DNA from: Latrodectus hesperus | Lineage: Eukaryota; Arthropoda; Arachnida; Araneae; Theridiidae | Reading direction: 5' to 3' | NCBI GenBank assembly: GCA_037975125.1 | Contig: CM075860.1 | Location: forward strand, 19,103,093-19,167,092 | Length of the DNA stretch: 64,000 bases | In this document: positions 12,435-26,261 of the stretch, piece after piece | Layout: each line of letters starts with the position of its first letter | Position numbering within the stretch: position 1 is the first letter of the stretch | The notes under the pieces: generated by a model | Database searches by the model: none | What the model was told of the DNA's origin: nothing | The model's input: only the letters and a program-made list of their open reading frames with translations | Position numbers and translations under genes: made by a program

Positions 12435-14712
12435 CTGCAAGGAACAAGAAAGAATAAGATGGGGTTTGCATAGAAGAAAATTAAAAAGTGGTATATGATA
12501 TATAAATATACAAAATTCAAATTTTCTGAAATGCCTTTATTTTAGTATTATTATTGAAGTTGAGTGTTTTAACTTTTAATCATATATATCTAATTAAAAG
12601 TTTCAATTGCATACACTGGATTCTTTTTATGTAATATTCAGAATCTCCTGACTTACATAAATGTGAAACTAGTATAACAAAGTTAGCATTGCTTTCCTGT
12701 CTGAAAGACATTTACAATCTGTAATGCATGGTTAATATTTCAATCTTTGATTGACTTTTAATAACGTTGATGTAATATTTCTTCTATTTAATATTTTTTT
12801 CGTTAATTTTGTAAAAAAAAATGAATAATTATGAAAGAGGCGCCTTCTGCAATATTTTTTATTCGTATTATTATGAAGTGCATCATAAGATTTACAACTG
12901 ATTAATTGATGCATGAATAGGCTCGAGAGAATTGTGATGTTTTTAAAATAAATAAGATTTCTTCCAAGATTATTATTATAGAGTAAGAATAATAATGTTG
13001 TTTATAATTACACTATAAAAACTTTATTTTTATAATGGAAGGGAAAGTTGCTATTCATTGTATAAAATAATTAGCAAATAGATATCACAGTATCAAGCAA
13101 AACGCATTACGCTCTCAGATGTTTTTAAAACGAATGGCATTTATTCTCTTTATTTTTAAAAGCATGAAAAATATTACGTATAAAAATTTATAAGTAAATA
13201 AATTATAACTACACCTAATCGTTAACTTTTTATTACTTTATTTTCAGCTTTCTAAATATTATATTTAATTCATATTTATAGGAAAATACATGTCATTCCC
13301 TTTCTGCAATCAGAAAAATCAAACTGCAACGAAATTTAAGTCTGAAAAATTATAAACTAGCAATGATTTTAATATTTTTAAAACAATTACCCTAATAGAT
13401 CATTGACCATTTTTACATAGAGATAATGGGCCACATTGTAGCTTCTGCAAGATAGGGAACCCGTAAAATGCCCAAGTGCTAATCCCGATAAATATGTACT
13501 CGGACAGTAAAAGCGCAATGCTCTTCTCCCATTGTTCAACAGTGGCAGGAATCAAACCAGGAATTATCCGTCCCAAAAAGAGACTCCTCTACCAATAAGT
13601 CACGTGAGATCCTGGATAATTTTTCATAATGCAATAAGTACACAGGAGGATATCAAATAGTACCAGTTCTAACTAGTACATGCATAAAAAGTCTTCAGAA
13701 ATTCGAGTTCCGATTTTTCATGATTTTTATAACAAAGTCAAATTGAAGAAAATCTAGATAGAATTAAGATTAAAATTATTTAACTTAAGTATTAAGTACT
13801 AAAAATTTGACAGTTAAACATCATTCTGTGTACTATATTCTGGTATTTATAAGCAGAATTTTACAATAATATGTTTTATAATAAAAAATATATAAGTTTT
13901 CGCGAAAAATATTATATGCTTCCAGTATTTTAAAATCATTTAAAATGTTATGATTATGCTTTAGACGTTTCAACGTGAGAATGACAAAGAAAACAACTCA
14001 AATAAGAAAGTCGTTTCTGTGTAAGGATCATTGATAAAAAATTCTTTTTTATTTAATGATCTAGTAAAGTACTTATAAAAATCGATGATGTGAAATTTAT
14101 CTTAAGCACGTACAATTTCGTTCTAAGTAATATTTTAAGAGAGTGCTCTTGAAATATGAATAAAAGCAAATATCTGCTGGTATGTCAAAGATTTATTTTG
14201 ACTGATGAAGAACAAAGTATTATAGAAACAGAAGATATGCTTACAGAATATTAATTATTTTTCAAATGTTTTCTCATTAAATATTCTGCTAAGATTCCTC
14301 TAAAATGTTCCCTTAAAATTTTACCAATTCATTTTTATACGGACATTCTTAATTCTATTTTGTTTTATTTATATAGTATCATACCTGGTTTATATAGTTC
14401 ATTTTTTAAAATTATTACTTTCAAATTGTTTTCACCTTTAAGCTTCAGTCCACTTATCTTTAACTATAGCCTTGCCTGATTCACTATCAGAGCCAAATGC
14501 TCATTATAATCAATTCTCCCTTTATCTATAGTATTTAACGAATTTATTTCAAGTATTTGCTAAATTTATTCTTAATTCACCTTAAAATTGTTACGAGGGT
14601 CATTACGCATCATTATGAAAAGAAGTGAGAGTTTCTCCCGTGAGACAGAAAGAGAGCCAATGGAAATTGTGTTCGAGATTATAAATTTGACACTGTAACT
14701 GTGGTTACTCAC
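12435..14712. other. P4HA intron, AT-rich
   Basis: Apart from a weak tRNA-like remnant near 13440-13620, I see no features on either strand. The sequence is strongly AT-rich with many A and T homopolymers. Confidence 0.5.
13440..13620 (-). repeat. Degenerate tRNA-like/SINE remnant
   Basis: The minus strand has a B-box-like CCTGGTTTGATTCC (13563-13550), in a patch that is richer in G and C than its surroundings. No matching A box, cloverleaf or tail is convincing, so it is most likely an old SINE head. Confidence 0.4.
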
Positions 14713-14882
14713 GAAACCAGTCATCTGTGTTCATTGCATTTCGAACAAATCCCCAGTCGACAGCGAGACGCCTAATAAGTTGGAAGGCTTGAAGAGGGTT
14801 GGCCACCATGTCGTCTTCACCAGAAATAGGCACCTTCTCCTCCAGAACTTCTTGATATGAATCATAAAAAAGATTTAAATAC
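14713..14882 (-). CDS. P4HA exon 3: N-terminal domain
   Basis: Acceptor TTTTTATAG (through 14883) and donor GTGAGTAA (from 14712) bound 170 bp. The exon opens by completing the arginine codon of exon 2 (CG|G), then encodes YLNLFYDSYQEV. It continues through NPLQAFQLIRRLAVDWGFV and ends at DDWF plus one base. The segment NPxxAFxLIxRLxxDW is the conserved dimerisation-domain motif of P4HA (human P4HA1 NAFKLMKRLNTEW). Phases agree on both sides. Confidence 0.94.
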
Positions 14883-15140
14883 CTATAAAAAGTATACAGC
14901 AGTTAATATGTAGTCGCTCTATTTACATTATATTTAGATATTTTTATATTTTATGAGAAAATAGCCCAAAACACACTTCTTAATAATTTATACACGAAGT
15001 TTATCCTTAGAATAAAAAAAATGAATTACAATGATTTATGTTGATATTTACAATGAATATAATGATTTTTCGTACATAATTTTATAAAAATTATGTTCTT
15101 ATCTCAAGGTATTACATTGTATACAGGGTGATCTTCTTTA

Positions 15141-15880
15141 AGGTGACAGTGTTTGGAGAACTCTGTAGCACGATCTAATCTATAATGTCACCAAACTTGG
15201 TATTTAAACTAAGTCAAGACGACGGCAAAAAAGATTCCGTAAAATAAATTAGTTCCAAAAATCACCGCTAGGGCATTTTGTGATGTTTTACAATGTATAA
15301 AATGTGAGAAAAGAAAAATACTAACATATACCTGTACAATATTACAGTTACATTATTAATGTGTTTATTTACTACATTAACTTCCCCGGGGAGGAATTAG
15401 ACCACACTCAATGTAATCACCATTCTCAGAAATACTACCGAGCATTCTGTGCACAACGTTCTCCACAGCCGTATATAACACATCACCAGGAATATTCCGC
15501 ACTGTCTTTGTTATGTTATCCTTTAGAATAGACAAATTTGATTCTCCATTAACATTAACGCATGTGAGAGGCATGGCCACTGGAGCTTCTTTATTTGTCG
15601 CAGCTCAGATTATTTGCTGGAGCTGTCTACTACTTGCTTTTACAGAACCTGTTACTGTCATCGCACAACATTTGCATTCTTCTTTAATACCCGTGTTTTA
15701 TGCAAATGTTCGTTACTGTAAGTTGCAGCAGAGCCACAAAAAGCTCTAACGGTGACTTTTGGAACTAAAAAATGTTTTTCACGAAATCCTTTTTTCTATG
15801 TTTTGATTAGTCTAAATACCGAGTTTGGTGTCTTTTTGGCTATTAGATAACGCTATAGGATGCTCCAAACACTGTCACTT
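15141..15880 (-). mobile_element. 740-bp TIR transposon remnant, Tc1/mariner-like
   Basis: The two ends share imperfect inverted repeats of about 80 bp. Matching blocks include GTGACAGTGTTTGGAG, ATCTAAT and CACCAAACT(T/C)GGTATTTA. TA lies at both borders (15139-15140 and 15881-15882). An internal minus-strand frame (15377-15580) reads TKTVRNIPGDVLYTAVENVV and then IECGL. This resembles the C-terminal tail of IS630/Tc1/mariner-type transposases. The catalytic part is gone. The element sits in P4HA intron 2. Confidence 0.75.
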
Positions 15881-15907
15881 TATAGTTAATAATTAACAAA
15901 TAAGTGC

Positions 15908-16084
<177 letters not shown>

Positions 16085-17400
16085 AATAGTATTTTTCAAA
16101 TATCATTTATTCCCTCTTTCTTTCATTGCGTCGAATTTTATGTGCTAAATTATCTAGAGATAAATAAATGCTCAGGACCGTATAGTTGCCATGATTGTTT
16201 TAAATTTTATAATAATGAAAAAAGCGAATTAAATCATTTGAAGGATGTAGCTTGATAGATGCAACTCTATAAAATACTTAATAAAAAGTAAATTTTTAAA
16301 GAAAAGTAACTTTTAAATTTAAATTATACATCCTAGAAAGGAGAAACATTATCTCCATGATATTTGTAAAGAATTTAAAATCACGAAGCAATTAACTTTC
16401 TAGAAAATATCAGGAAGAAAACAAAAGTAAATAACATTAAAGTTTCCAAGAAAACGTTATACGTGTTTAAAAATTATTATATCAGTAAAATCTAAACACT
16501 TCGATTGAAAATATTGCAATATAAGGAAAATTTATAAAATAATTATCAAAATAAAATACTTAAAATATAATTAACTAAATTGTTGTGAAAAAAATATATT
16601 GTGCTTCATTTGTCCTATAATTTTATTGAATTAGACACTCACATAAATAATTATTCTTTTTTTTATTTTATATCATTTGATTTTTTCTTCAAAATTTCAA
16701 CTTTAAAATTTCAGTAAAGGGTAAATTCATTTATGGTCACATATATGAAGTTACATTTTTTCCATTTTAACTAAAAACTAATTCATATTTATGCATCGTG
16801 CTGCATAAATATGGACTCGCTTTTATACATTTAGGCTTATAAGACCTGAAAATAAAAATTAATAACTTTTGTAATTTTTTCTCATCTTAGGAGAATTCTT
16901 TTTTTAAAAAAAATAGTCAATTCCGCGAGTGCACTCTTTTTTTCAATTTTTTCGGTAAATGTTGAAGTATATTTTAAAATAGGAATATTTGAACACATAT
17001 TATCTTCGACCATTTAACACTTATTCAGAGTTAGTTTCCAAAAGTTTCACACACACACATATATATAATTTACACAGGTAAGCATGAGTATATACTCAAC
17101 TCTACAAGTATAAATTAACTGTACTTACACATACTAATTTCACTCATACCAATCAATGTTCGCGCTATAATTACATGTATTTCTATTTTGAGTTACATAT
17201 AGAATGTTCGAAGATATCAACAATAACTCAAAATAAAAAATGATGCCCCTTTACGAAAATCAAGGTACTTTAAAAAATTTTTTATTGATTTGCCAAAGAT
17301 TTTTCCTTTTCGAGAAGAATAGTTTCTTTCGTTATTGGAAACTTTTTAAATATAAATCAAGCATCTATTAAAAAAAGCTAACCTTTTATTATATGTATGC

Positions 17401-17523
<123 letters not shown>

Positions 17524-17528
17524 ATACA

Positions 17529-17890
<362 letters not shown>

Positions 17891-18683
17891 CGTGTCTAAA
17901 AATGATTGATAATAATTTCTTCCTTGTTCTAAAAACTTAAAGAAATATAAATAAATGGGGTGAAGATATTAGATTGTGTAAATTAGTTAAAATATTCAAT
18001 TCTATAAATATTTCGTTACTTTAAATATGAAAAGGTGAAAACTTAGAGGCTACATCCGTACAACTCATATTCTACGATATTAGAAGTCATAGGAATATTT
18101 TATAAGCCCAAACCCTGTCAACTCGATCGTTTCCTTTTGGGAACCAAGAAAGACTGATTCCTGTCTTCATAAAGTGAACAGTGCTCTACAATCAAGTGAT
18201 GAAATCGGTATAAAAGTTATGGAGACATTTTGGTTTAAGAATATCAAAGTTCATCTACACACCCATAGTGAGCATTATGGATGTGTATTATATGCATTAC
18301 ATCAATAAAGATCAAACAAGATTAATTCTTCTATCAATCTATATCTTCCTCAAATCACACCTATCTATTTCACCTCAATTAAACTGATAAGCTAAATCAA
18401 AATGGAAAACAGTGTCTTCTTGTTGAATAATAATCCCCAGATAATATTTTTTTACTTTTGATATTTAAACGAAAAACTGTTAAATCACTGTGTGGTGTTT
18501 GAGGCTTCTTAGTCTTAATTTAAATTTATTTACTTTTGAAATTTCTCAACTGTATTTTCTTATCAATGAGAGTTGTTAAAATGACTGAGCTCTTCGTTTT
18601 TTCAATAATTTTACTGAAATGCACGTTCATGATTTCTTTTTGAGGAGAATTTGTAATATAACGCAAACTAAATATATACTTAC

Positions 18684-18848
18684 CGCTTCACTTGCGACAA
18701 TTTGGATTCTGTTCTATCCACATAATCGTGTAATGTCGTCACTAGATGTCGCTCCAAATGTAAAAGATTCTGTAAATGAGCCGTAGAAGAGAAAATATCT
18801 GCTTGTACTACAGATAATAGCAATGCTACCACGAAATATCGATTCAAC
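18684..18848 (-). CDS. P4HA exon 2: signal peptide and start of mature protein
   Basis: Acceptor ATAATGTAG (through 18849) and donor GTAAGTAT (from 18683) bound 165 bp. Joined to the 8-bp first exon it gives MVLLNRYFVVALLLSVVQA, a typical signal peptide with a hydrophobic core and likely cleavage after VQA. It is followed by DIFSSTAHLQNLLHLERHLV. Mature P4HA subunits in animals commonly start with a D-(I/L)-(F/Y)-(T/S)S-type sequence and a paired helix (human P4HA2 DLFTSIGHMTDLIYAEKELV is similar). The protein therefore enters the ER lumen. The exon ends two bases into an arginine codon. Confidence 0.93.
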
Positions 18849-18913
18849 CTACATTATGAAAATAGAATTAATGATATAGTTATAAATTATAAAAAAAAGG
18901 TATATTAACTTAC

Positions 18914-18921
18914 AAAACCAT
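18914..18921 (-). CDS. P4HA exon 1 coding part with start codon (8 bp)
   Basis: ATGGTTTT followed directly by a strong donor GTAAGTT on the minus strand. Splicing to 18848 removes a 65-bp intron and makes MVLLNRYF, which completes a signal peptide. The start is chosen for this reason: exon 2 has no in-frame ATG before the hydrophobic core. The alternative is an unannotated upstream exon. Transcript data would settle it. No clear TATA box was identified upstream. Confidence 0.68.
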
Positions 18922-18929
18922 TATCATTT

Positions 18930-21497
18930 TTTATCAACAACCAATCTTATAACACCTGATACTTGTTTAACATTGATAACGAATCGATCAAACATATCAA
19001 TTTAATGACGCAATTTTAAAATGCATGTCATGTTGCTTTGGCTAATAGGCTTGTTGAGACATGTGTTTCCATTTTTTTACCAATGGACTTACACTGCAAA
19101 ATCTTACAAATTAACTTTGTAAAATTACAATAATTATAGTTTCTTATAGTTAATCAAAAATAATTTAAAATAATAGCTAAGCAATAAAAATAAATTTATG
19201 AAATTTCAGAAAAACTTAAAATTAACTTCACTTGCACACTATCACAGATTTAAATGTCCTTACAAATTTGATTTTTAAGTTGTATTTCACATGATAATGA
19301 GAACAAATAATTAATTAAATTAAATAATTATCATTTAAATAAAGAAGTGTTATATATTATACAATATAAAGATTTGTCAATTTAATAATTTGAAGTATAT
19401 ACTTTCAGAATAATAGTTAAATAAAATACATTCGACTTTGGTATTCCGTAATAAGAGAAATGACACTATTTATTCTTAGAATAAACCAGAAATTGGTATA
19501 CAAGGGGGAATTAATAATTTTTGATAGTTTGATAACTAGTAAACAATTATGATTGATTATTTTGTTTTATTATTTTATGAAACAAAAATAATCATTCGTT
19601 TATATTATTTTGTTTATTTATTTTATTTACTATTTTTCTCTGACATTTCCAACGTCTGCAAAAGTGACCAGTATTTGAAAAAGTGATATTTTAACAGAAG
19701 ATTAATCTTCAGGAGGTTTAAATCCACGATTAAATCATCTTCTTATCAATGTAGATATATGTCTTTAAATGTTTAAATCAAAGTAAATATCTTTCTTTAA
19801 ATGCATAGTTCCATGTTTGACATTTTAAATAGAGATTAAAGATAAATTATTTTTTAATTAAAAATTATTCAAACGAACAGTTTAAAGCAGAGAAAGGAAA
19901 ATCTGAAGAAATATTTGAAGCGAAGTGGCATTATTATTCATTTTGAGTTGCCAAATAGCCTAATTAATCAAATGTTCACAATACTATTAAACTAACAATT
20001 CAAATTGTGTGTTAATATTATCCTTTTCTTTTTAAGTAACTTTTTAATTGGTAGAAAGAATATGGATATACTAAAACTGAGACTCACACAATCTAAAGAA
20101 AGGAATTAAAATTTTAAAATTATTTTTGGATTAAAATTTTATAGTTATAATTAATTTAAAATTAAATTTTTAAAATTATAATTCCACTTTTTTATAGATT
20201 TTCCTAACCAATTACATTAACTCTGTACTATTAGTCTTAAACTAAAAACACAAATTTTCTAAAAGGCAGAAAAATAAAACTATTTGACTGATAGAATAAG
20301 TATAAATAAATCAAAAAGAAACGTCCATGAAGATAGAGCTTGGTATTTATTTTTTATTATAATTCAAATAATTACGTAATTTGTAATTTGAAGGAAGACT
20401 TGTGATTATTTTAATTAAAATTGAATGGTTAAAAATTTGAAACATTTTAATACTTATTACAGCTTTCACAGAAAGTTAGAAATTTACTAGAAAGTAAAAT
20501 GTCAAATAAATATTATAAAGTTACAATGGAACTTAATGTAATAATTGTAATATTTCTAATAGAAAAATTTATTTTAATATAATTAGCAAATTTAGTAGAT
20601 GATATCTAAGAGCATTATAAGAAGGTCACACTGAAATCTTTGAGAAACACACAAATACAAAATCGAATATTAAAGTAAAATAGTTCAATTTGAAAATGTG
20701 AACTGCTTTATCTTAAAGACTAGTTTCAATAGTTTAATGAAGAATAAATTTTTTAAACAAAAAAAAGTAAAATTGAGCGAACGGGAAAATATTAGCGTCC
20801 TTTGGCTTTTAAAGTGTTACCTTAATAACAATGCAAAATTTGTTGATAATATCTATTTCTGAAATAACAGTGAAACATTCTTTTAATTTAAAATAATAAG
20901 AAATTAGTTACGGTTTAAAGTGAGGTCAAATCATTAATCAAATTTACTAATTACTTCTCTCAGGCTAGTTAAGACAAACATGGTGATAACAAATATAAAC
21001 TTATTTTTGTTATATTTTTTGTTAAACTTATTTTATAAGAAAAAAGAAAAGAAATAACAGTTCTGCTCTAATAAACAAAAATGCACTAACTTTCAACGAG
21101 CTAGAATGTTTCTGTATTATGTAACAAATCACATTTTTAATACTGAAAGTAGTGTAACATCATTTTTATTACAATATTTTTATGTTAGTTCATTTTAATT
21201 ATTATATTTACCATTGTAGTTTAATCAAAATGTGTATTTCAATGAAGGTTAAATTTGTGCAATATTGATTTAGAATAGCATTATAAAATTACTATTATAT
21301 AAGCTTCACTTCTACTATACTGCCTTAGTTACTCTTATATTAGTCAAAAGAAATATTTCATATATATATTTACAATATTTTAAGAGTGTTAATTTTCTTC
21401 TATTAAAAATATAAATTAAGCATCAATTTTATTATAAGTATGACAGCAAAACTCGAGTTATATTTTTGTGAGATTGCACAATTTGAATTTCTGTATA
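18930..21497. other. AT-rich 5' flank of the P4HA gene
   Basis: The promoter and 5' UTR of the minus-strand P4HA gene should lie just right of 18921, but I recognise no diagnostic core-promoter element. The rest is AT-rich with no coding frames, mobile elements or RNA genes that I can support. Confidence 0.4.
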
Positions 21498-21499
21498 TA

Positions 21500-22458
21500 C
21501 ACTGCCCGACATTGAAAATGCAACACCAAGAAGGAATTGGCAGAAAGTGACGAAACTTGGCAAACAGAGCGAGACAGCAACGAACAATAATTGATCTATA
21601 TTTCTAAATGATGCGCATGTAACAAAGCGACAATGGGGTCCTATCAGCAGGATATAAGTCCACAGTGGACGGCGGTATACGAAGCAACACGTTTAGGCAC
21701 AGAGTCAATGAAAGTATGGGAGGGGCTCGAAGAAATGGCTCTCATTCCCTGTCAACCATTTGGCAAAGTGCATCATCTGAAGGAGACAGTGGCAGCGTCT
21801 GCAAATGGCGTCAAATCATATTTCAAATATATTCGATTGGTGAGAGAACTGGGAAACATGGTGGCCAGGGAATCATCTGTACATCTTGCTGGGCAAGTTG
21901 GCTGATGCGAACAATGTGCCGTCGAATGTTATCCTACAGATAAAAGGGCACTGGGCAACCACTGAAGGTAGGGGAGTGTCACCGACCGTAGCACATCATT
22001 CAAGTAGCCTTGGGCTGCCATAGTGCCGTGAATACAAACTAGAGGTGACCTGGAATCGCATGCAATAATAACCCTAAACCATGATACCACGTTATCGCAT
22101 CATGGGGAGTTCCACAATTGCTGCAGGATTGAATCTGTCTCCACGTCGATGTGAAGAAACAGAAGCGTAACTCATCTGAGAAAACAATCTTGTGCCACTC
22201 CATCGTCCACATTGCTTTAATCTGGCACCATTCCAGACGTTGGCGTCAATGCTGTGGAGTCAATGGCGATCTTCTTATCGGACGGCATAAGCAACCAATT
22301 GATAGCAAATGGATCTGCTGGATATGGGAGTATCCAGTGTGTCCTGCACATGTTGCAGAATTTCGTAAGACATGTTTTCCGGACCGCCATTACCCTTAAA
22401 TTTGCATAATTTTCTGACCACTCTTTTTTTAGTGTTGCATTTTCAAATTCTGGCAGCG
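21500..22458 (-). mobile_element. Decayed Tc1-like transposon with terminal inverted repeats
   Basis: The ends share TTGAAAATGCAACAC preceded by CTGCC, in inverted orientation, and TA lies at both borders (21498-21499, 22459-22460). Minus-strand frames give Tc1-type transposase pieces in order. They are CDSRSPLVCIHGTMAAQGYL, NDVLRSVTLPYLQWLPSA, then QDVQMIPWPP followed by SPIEYI (the family has ARPH...DLSPIEHVWD), and finally a VDREEP-like C-terminus. The aspartate of the PDLSPIE motif is changed, and stops and frameshifts are frequent. The first-aspartate region (DESRF) is only faintly recognisable near 22150. No active protein is possible. Confidence 0.85.
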
Positions 22459-22460
22459 TA

Positions 22461-25146
22461 TGTTTCATTTGCCAGCAATTTATATCGCCCTTAGAGATTT
22501 TAAATACTTGATGGGAACATTTGTCTGTTTCTTCTCTTTACCTATTTGAATTTATGGAAAATATAAATACAGAAAATGTGAAATAAATATTTATATGTAA
22601 ACTACGGTATGCTAATTAAAAATGTAGTGATTAATTAGAAACAATCAAGCAGAGCATTACGCCTTAATTATTATTTTACTACAATATTTTCTCCATAGTA
22701 CGCATGCAAAATATTTCATGTTCTTACGCATGTAAAATAAGTAATATTTTTAATTTGCTGGTAAAATATTCTCTTTACCTTATATTCATATGTTGTATGA
22801 ATTGTCGATACATTTAAAGGGAAAGATAAAATGTTATTTTCACCTTCGTTGTTTTAATATTGTATTTTTATACTGCGTTTGATTCTTGACATTTTATAAA
22901 AAATTCCCTCAAGTTTCAGAAAAAAATTCTGCACGTTTTATAGATAAATAACTCACGTGAGAATCATAAATACATTTAGAATGATATTTATCGAGATGTC
23001 TTCTTAAATGGATAAGAATTAATGTAATGTTCACTAGATGATGATCTCACCAGAAATATACTAAATTTGTTCAATTTTCAAATCATTTTGGATAAAAAAA
23101 GAGCATCTAACAAAGCAAATGTAAAGCATTTAAAAACGAATATTGCAAAAAAATAAAAATGCTAAACTCTTATTTATATTTCCATTTTTATTACTTGCTG
23201 ATTTATATACGTACTTCTTAAATGTGATTACAGATATTTAAAATGTGTGTCACAATAGGTTTTCAGGAAGAATAACCCACTTTTTTTATTAAATATTGTC
23301 ATAATTTTTAGTACAAGACAAACAACGACGTCAGTTATCTCATAAAACGGTTAAAGATAAATGCTTTGGCTATTGTCCACTTTTCCCATATATTCAAAAT
23401 AGTATCAATTATATCTTGCTTGTGGTATGTAAAATCATCAGATTGTATCCTAAAAAAATGAACCATTTTTATTTCATGCCTAATTTCTCCCGAGAAAGTT
23501 TTGATGTACTTTCATTAAATCTAATTTACAAAATTATATTAACAAAGTTTATTTATTAAGGTAAATTACTGAAAACCACATTTCGTTCCATTGTAACAAA
23601 CTAATATTGTTCTTTCGTTCTTTAAGAAAGAATCCATTCTCAGACAACATTTAGTTAATAAGTTGAAAAAAAATCGACAAAGAATCCGTATATATATTTT
23701 TTCTTTTTCCTACATGGAATGGTTTTTCTACGATATTTATTATAAATTTGGTACGCTTTTAGAATACTAAACACATACATAACGGTTATTATTTTATCTT
23801 TACAATTACAGTTATAATACCGAATTTTGAAGAACAGTAGAGAGTACAGAATTAAAATATACAATAAATAACAATTAATAAAATGTATGTGTTATTTGCA
23901 ATAAATTTCATTTCATGTTCATGTATATTTAAATTAATTGCTTTTGTTTTTTTTTTCATAATTTTTTATTGAAAATTAAATAATATATTTATTCATTAAA
24001 TAAATAATATAATATTTATTTCATATTAAGAAAAATTAACTTATCAAAATACATGTTTTCCTGATTTTTTAATTCAATATTCCTGCTTTATCTTCACATA
24101 TATCCTAAACTTTAGCTGTAATTGGCTGTTGACGTTTTGATAATCATCGTATAAAATTAGTAAGAAAATAATGTAAAAAGTAAAGTACAAAGTGTGTCAA
24201 ATCCGTTTAACAATTGTATTTTGAAATAATATAAATATAAGGCACCATTATTTGCTTTGGTTTCGAATCCAAAATATAATTTCATTAAATGTTGTAACTA
24301 CAGTGATTAAACAGTTAGAAGTAAACTCCTACTTTAAATAATTGGATAATAATTTAGAAATTGAAACTTAGTAGGAACAAAATATAATCAAATAATACAT
24401 AATTTTAATTTTTGGCGATGAATTTAGTTAGCAAATTTCTATATTAAAAGACAATAATGATTGATTCCGCATACAAATCTCTATCTTTAAACGAAAGCCT
24501 AAAAGCAACAAATAAATTGGAATTGATTTTTACTATAATAATTTTAACAAATCATTGTAAATAATTCTATTATTACAGGGGAATTCCTATCGTCAGATTG
24601 ATAGAATCATTTCAATTCTATCACTCTTATCAAATAGAAAATACAAACAATTTGATTATCTTTGATTAAAGAAAATCAAAGCATAACACTTAGCGAGGTC
24701 ATTGCAGCCGAAACCTGAAACAAGTATTGAATTCTCTGCATTTAAATAAATACCAAATTACATTTACCTATTATCCATTATGAGAGTATGTGACAGGTTT
24801 CTTATGTGTGGTCTTCCAGTTTCATCTAAAATAAAAAAAGATACATTATTAAGGCAAGTAATCATTTCAAATACAGGTTTATCAAGAGTAAACAATATAA
24901 ATGCAGACAGTTCTGTAATAGATCCTCTGTTTCAAATCATAAAGAATGTGAATTCGAAAACTAAACTTTAATTGTAATAAATGAGCTTTAAAATTAATTA
25001 TTCTTAAATTTGATACTTATATAGTAAACAACGGAAAATTATCTTCTTAAATAACTGCTGTTATCAGTGTATGCTAAAAGTGATGCTTGCATTTATCTAG
25101 TTATCAGTCATTTAGTATTTTTTTTGAAAAGTGCTTTTTACATACA
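22461..25146. other. AT-rich sequence, nothing recognised
   Basis: Short open frames at 23655-23864 and 24780-24971 have no recognisable family, splice context or composition shift. No repeats beyond simple A/T tracts were identified. Confidence 0.4.
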
Positions 25147-25200
25147 ATTTTGAAATATAGGAAGTATGTAGTATAGTACATACTTCCTATATTTCAAAAT
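25147..25200. repeat. 54-bp hairpin: perfect 24-bp inverted repeat
   Basis: Arms 25147-25170 and 25177-25200 are exact reverse complements around a 6-bp spacer (GTATAG). The arm contains GAAATATAGGAAGTATGTA. No TA or longer duplication was clear at the borders, so neither a MITE nor a microRNA precursor is established. Confidence 0.93.
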
Positions 25201-25734
25201 ATGAAATAGAGTAAATATATACGTATTTATTGTACAGTTTCAAATTATACACTTACAGACAATATCTAAAAATGACATTAACAACTTCCAAAAAAATATG
25301 GATTTATCAAACTTTAACACACTATGACACACATTAGATAAAGTTATTTCTTCATCTAAAATAAAGTCTTGAAAATATGAACTATAAAATGATTAAATAA
25401 AATGTACGTATATTTAAATTCTCTATATAAAATATTTTAAAATAAAAATTATGAAAAAAATTCCGAAAGTCACTTAAAAAAATTCTAACTTAAAAATTCA
25501 GAAAAGTTTATTCTAATTCGACAAAATAACGCTTTGTAAAATTGTATTATTTGTTCATGCGCAATGTATAAAAAATTTATATTATTTTAAATATGTTATT
25601 ATTTGCATAGTATTGTCTATTATTCTTTCATCATTTGACCTAAAAATCTCGATACATAAGAATCTCCCTTATTCAACAAAAAATTTAGGCTTGATTGTGT
25701 GAAAATTAATCAATTGAAAATGTGTTGATTTTTT

Positions 25735-25880
25735 TGAGCAATAAAAAATACTTTGAGAAAACATTACAGTTGTTGAATGTTTTGAATGTTGTGAATGAAA
25801 CATTACAGTTGTTGAATGAGTTGAGAAAACATTACAGTTGAAAAATACTTTGAGAAAACATTGAGAAAACATTACAGAAA
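25735..25880. repeat. Irregular short tandem repeats
   Basis: Blocks of GAGAAAACATTACAGTTG, TTGTTGAATG and AATACTTTGAGAAAACATT recur in shuffled order. The minus-strand open frame here (25669-25917) owes its repeats to this and is not a recognised gene. Confidence 0.7.
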
Positions 25881-26261
25881 AAATAAAGTTGAAAATTTTA
25901 CAATCTAGACAACACACACAATTGTATGAAGATTTTTCCTGATTATTTTTTTATTATTATTTATATATAATTTTGTTTGCTTTTGTTACTTTGGTAATGT
26001 GTGAATACATATCACAGTCAATATCTATAACTTATAAATGTAGGTACTTAAATGAATCGAAACTTGCTTGGTACTTCAAATTTAAAACATGCAAAAGTTC
26101 AAATAAATTATCTAAATAAATCATGCAATTCAAATTTTAAGAAAATAACGGAATATGTCATTTCATTTTAGAATTGAGTTTAAATCTACCGAAAAATTTG
26201 TTTTCAATACAGTTGAATTTAAATTTTGTAACAATTAAGTGAATTATGTTTCAACAGTATA

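Noticed and set aside
25147..25200. MicroRNA precursor
   Set aside because: Perfect 24-bp pairing with a 6-base loop is shorter than usual precursors, and no small-RNA evidence is available here.
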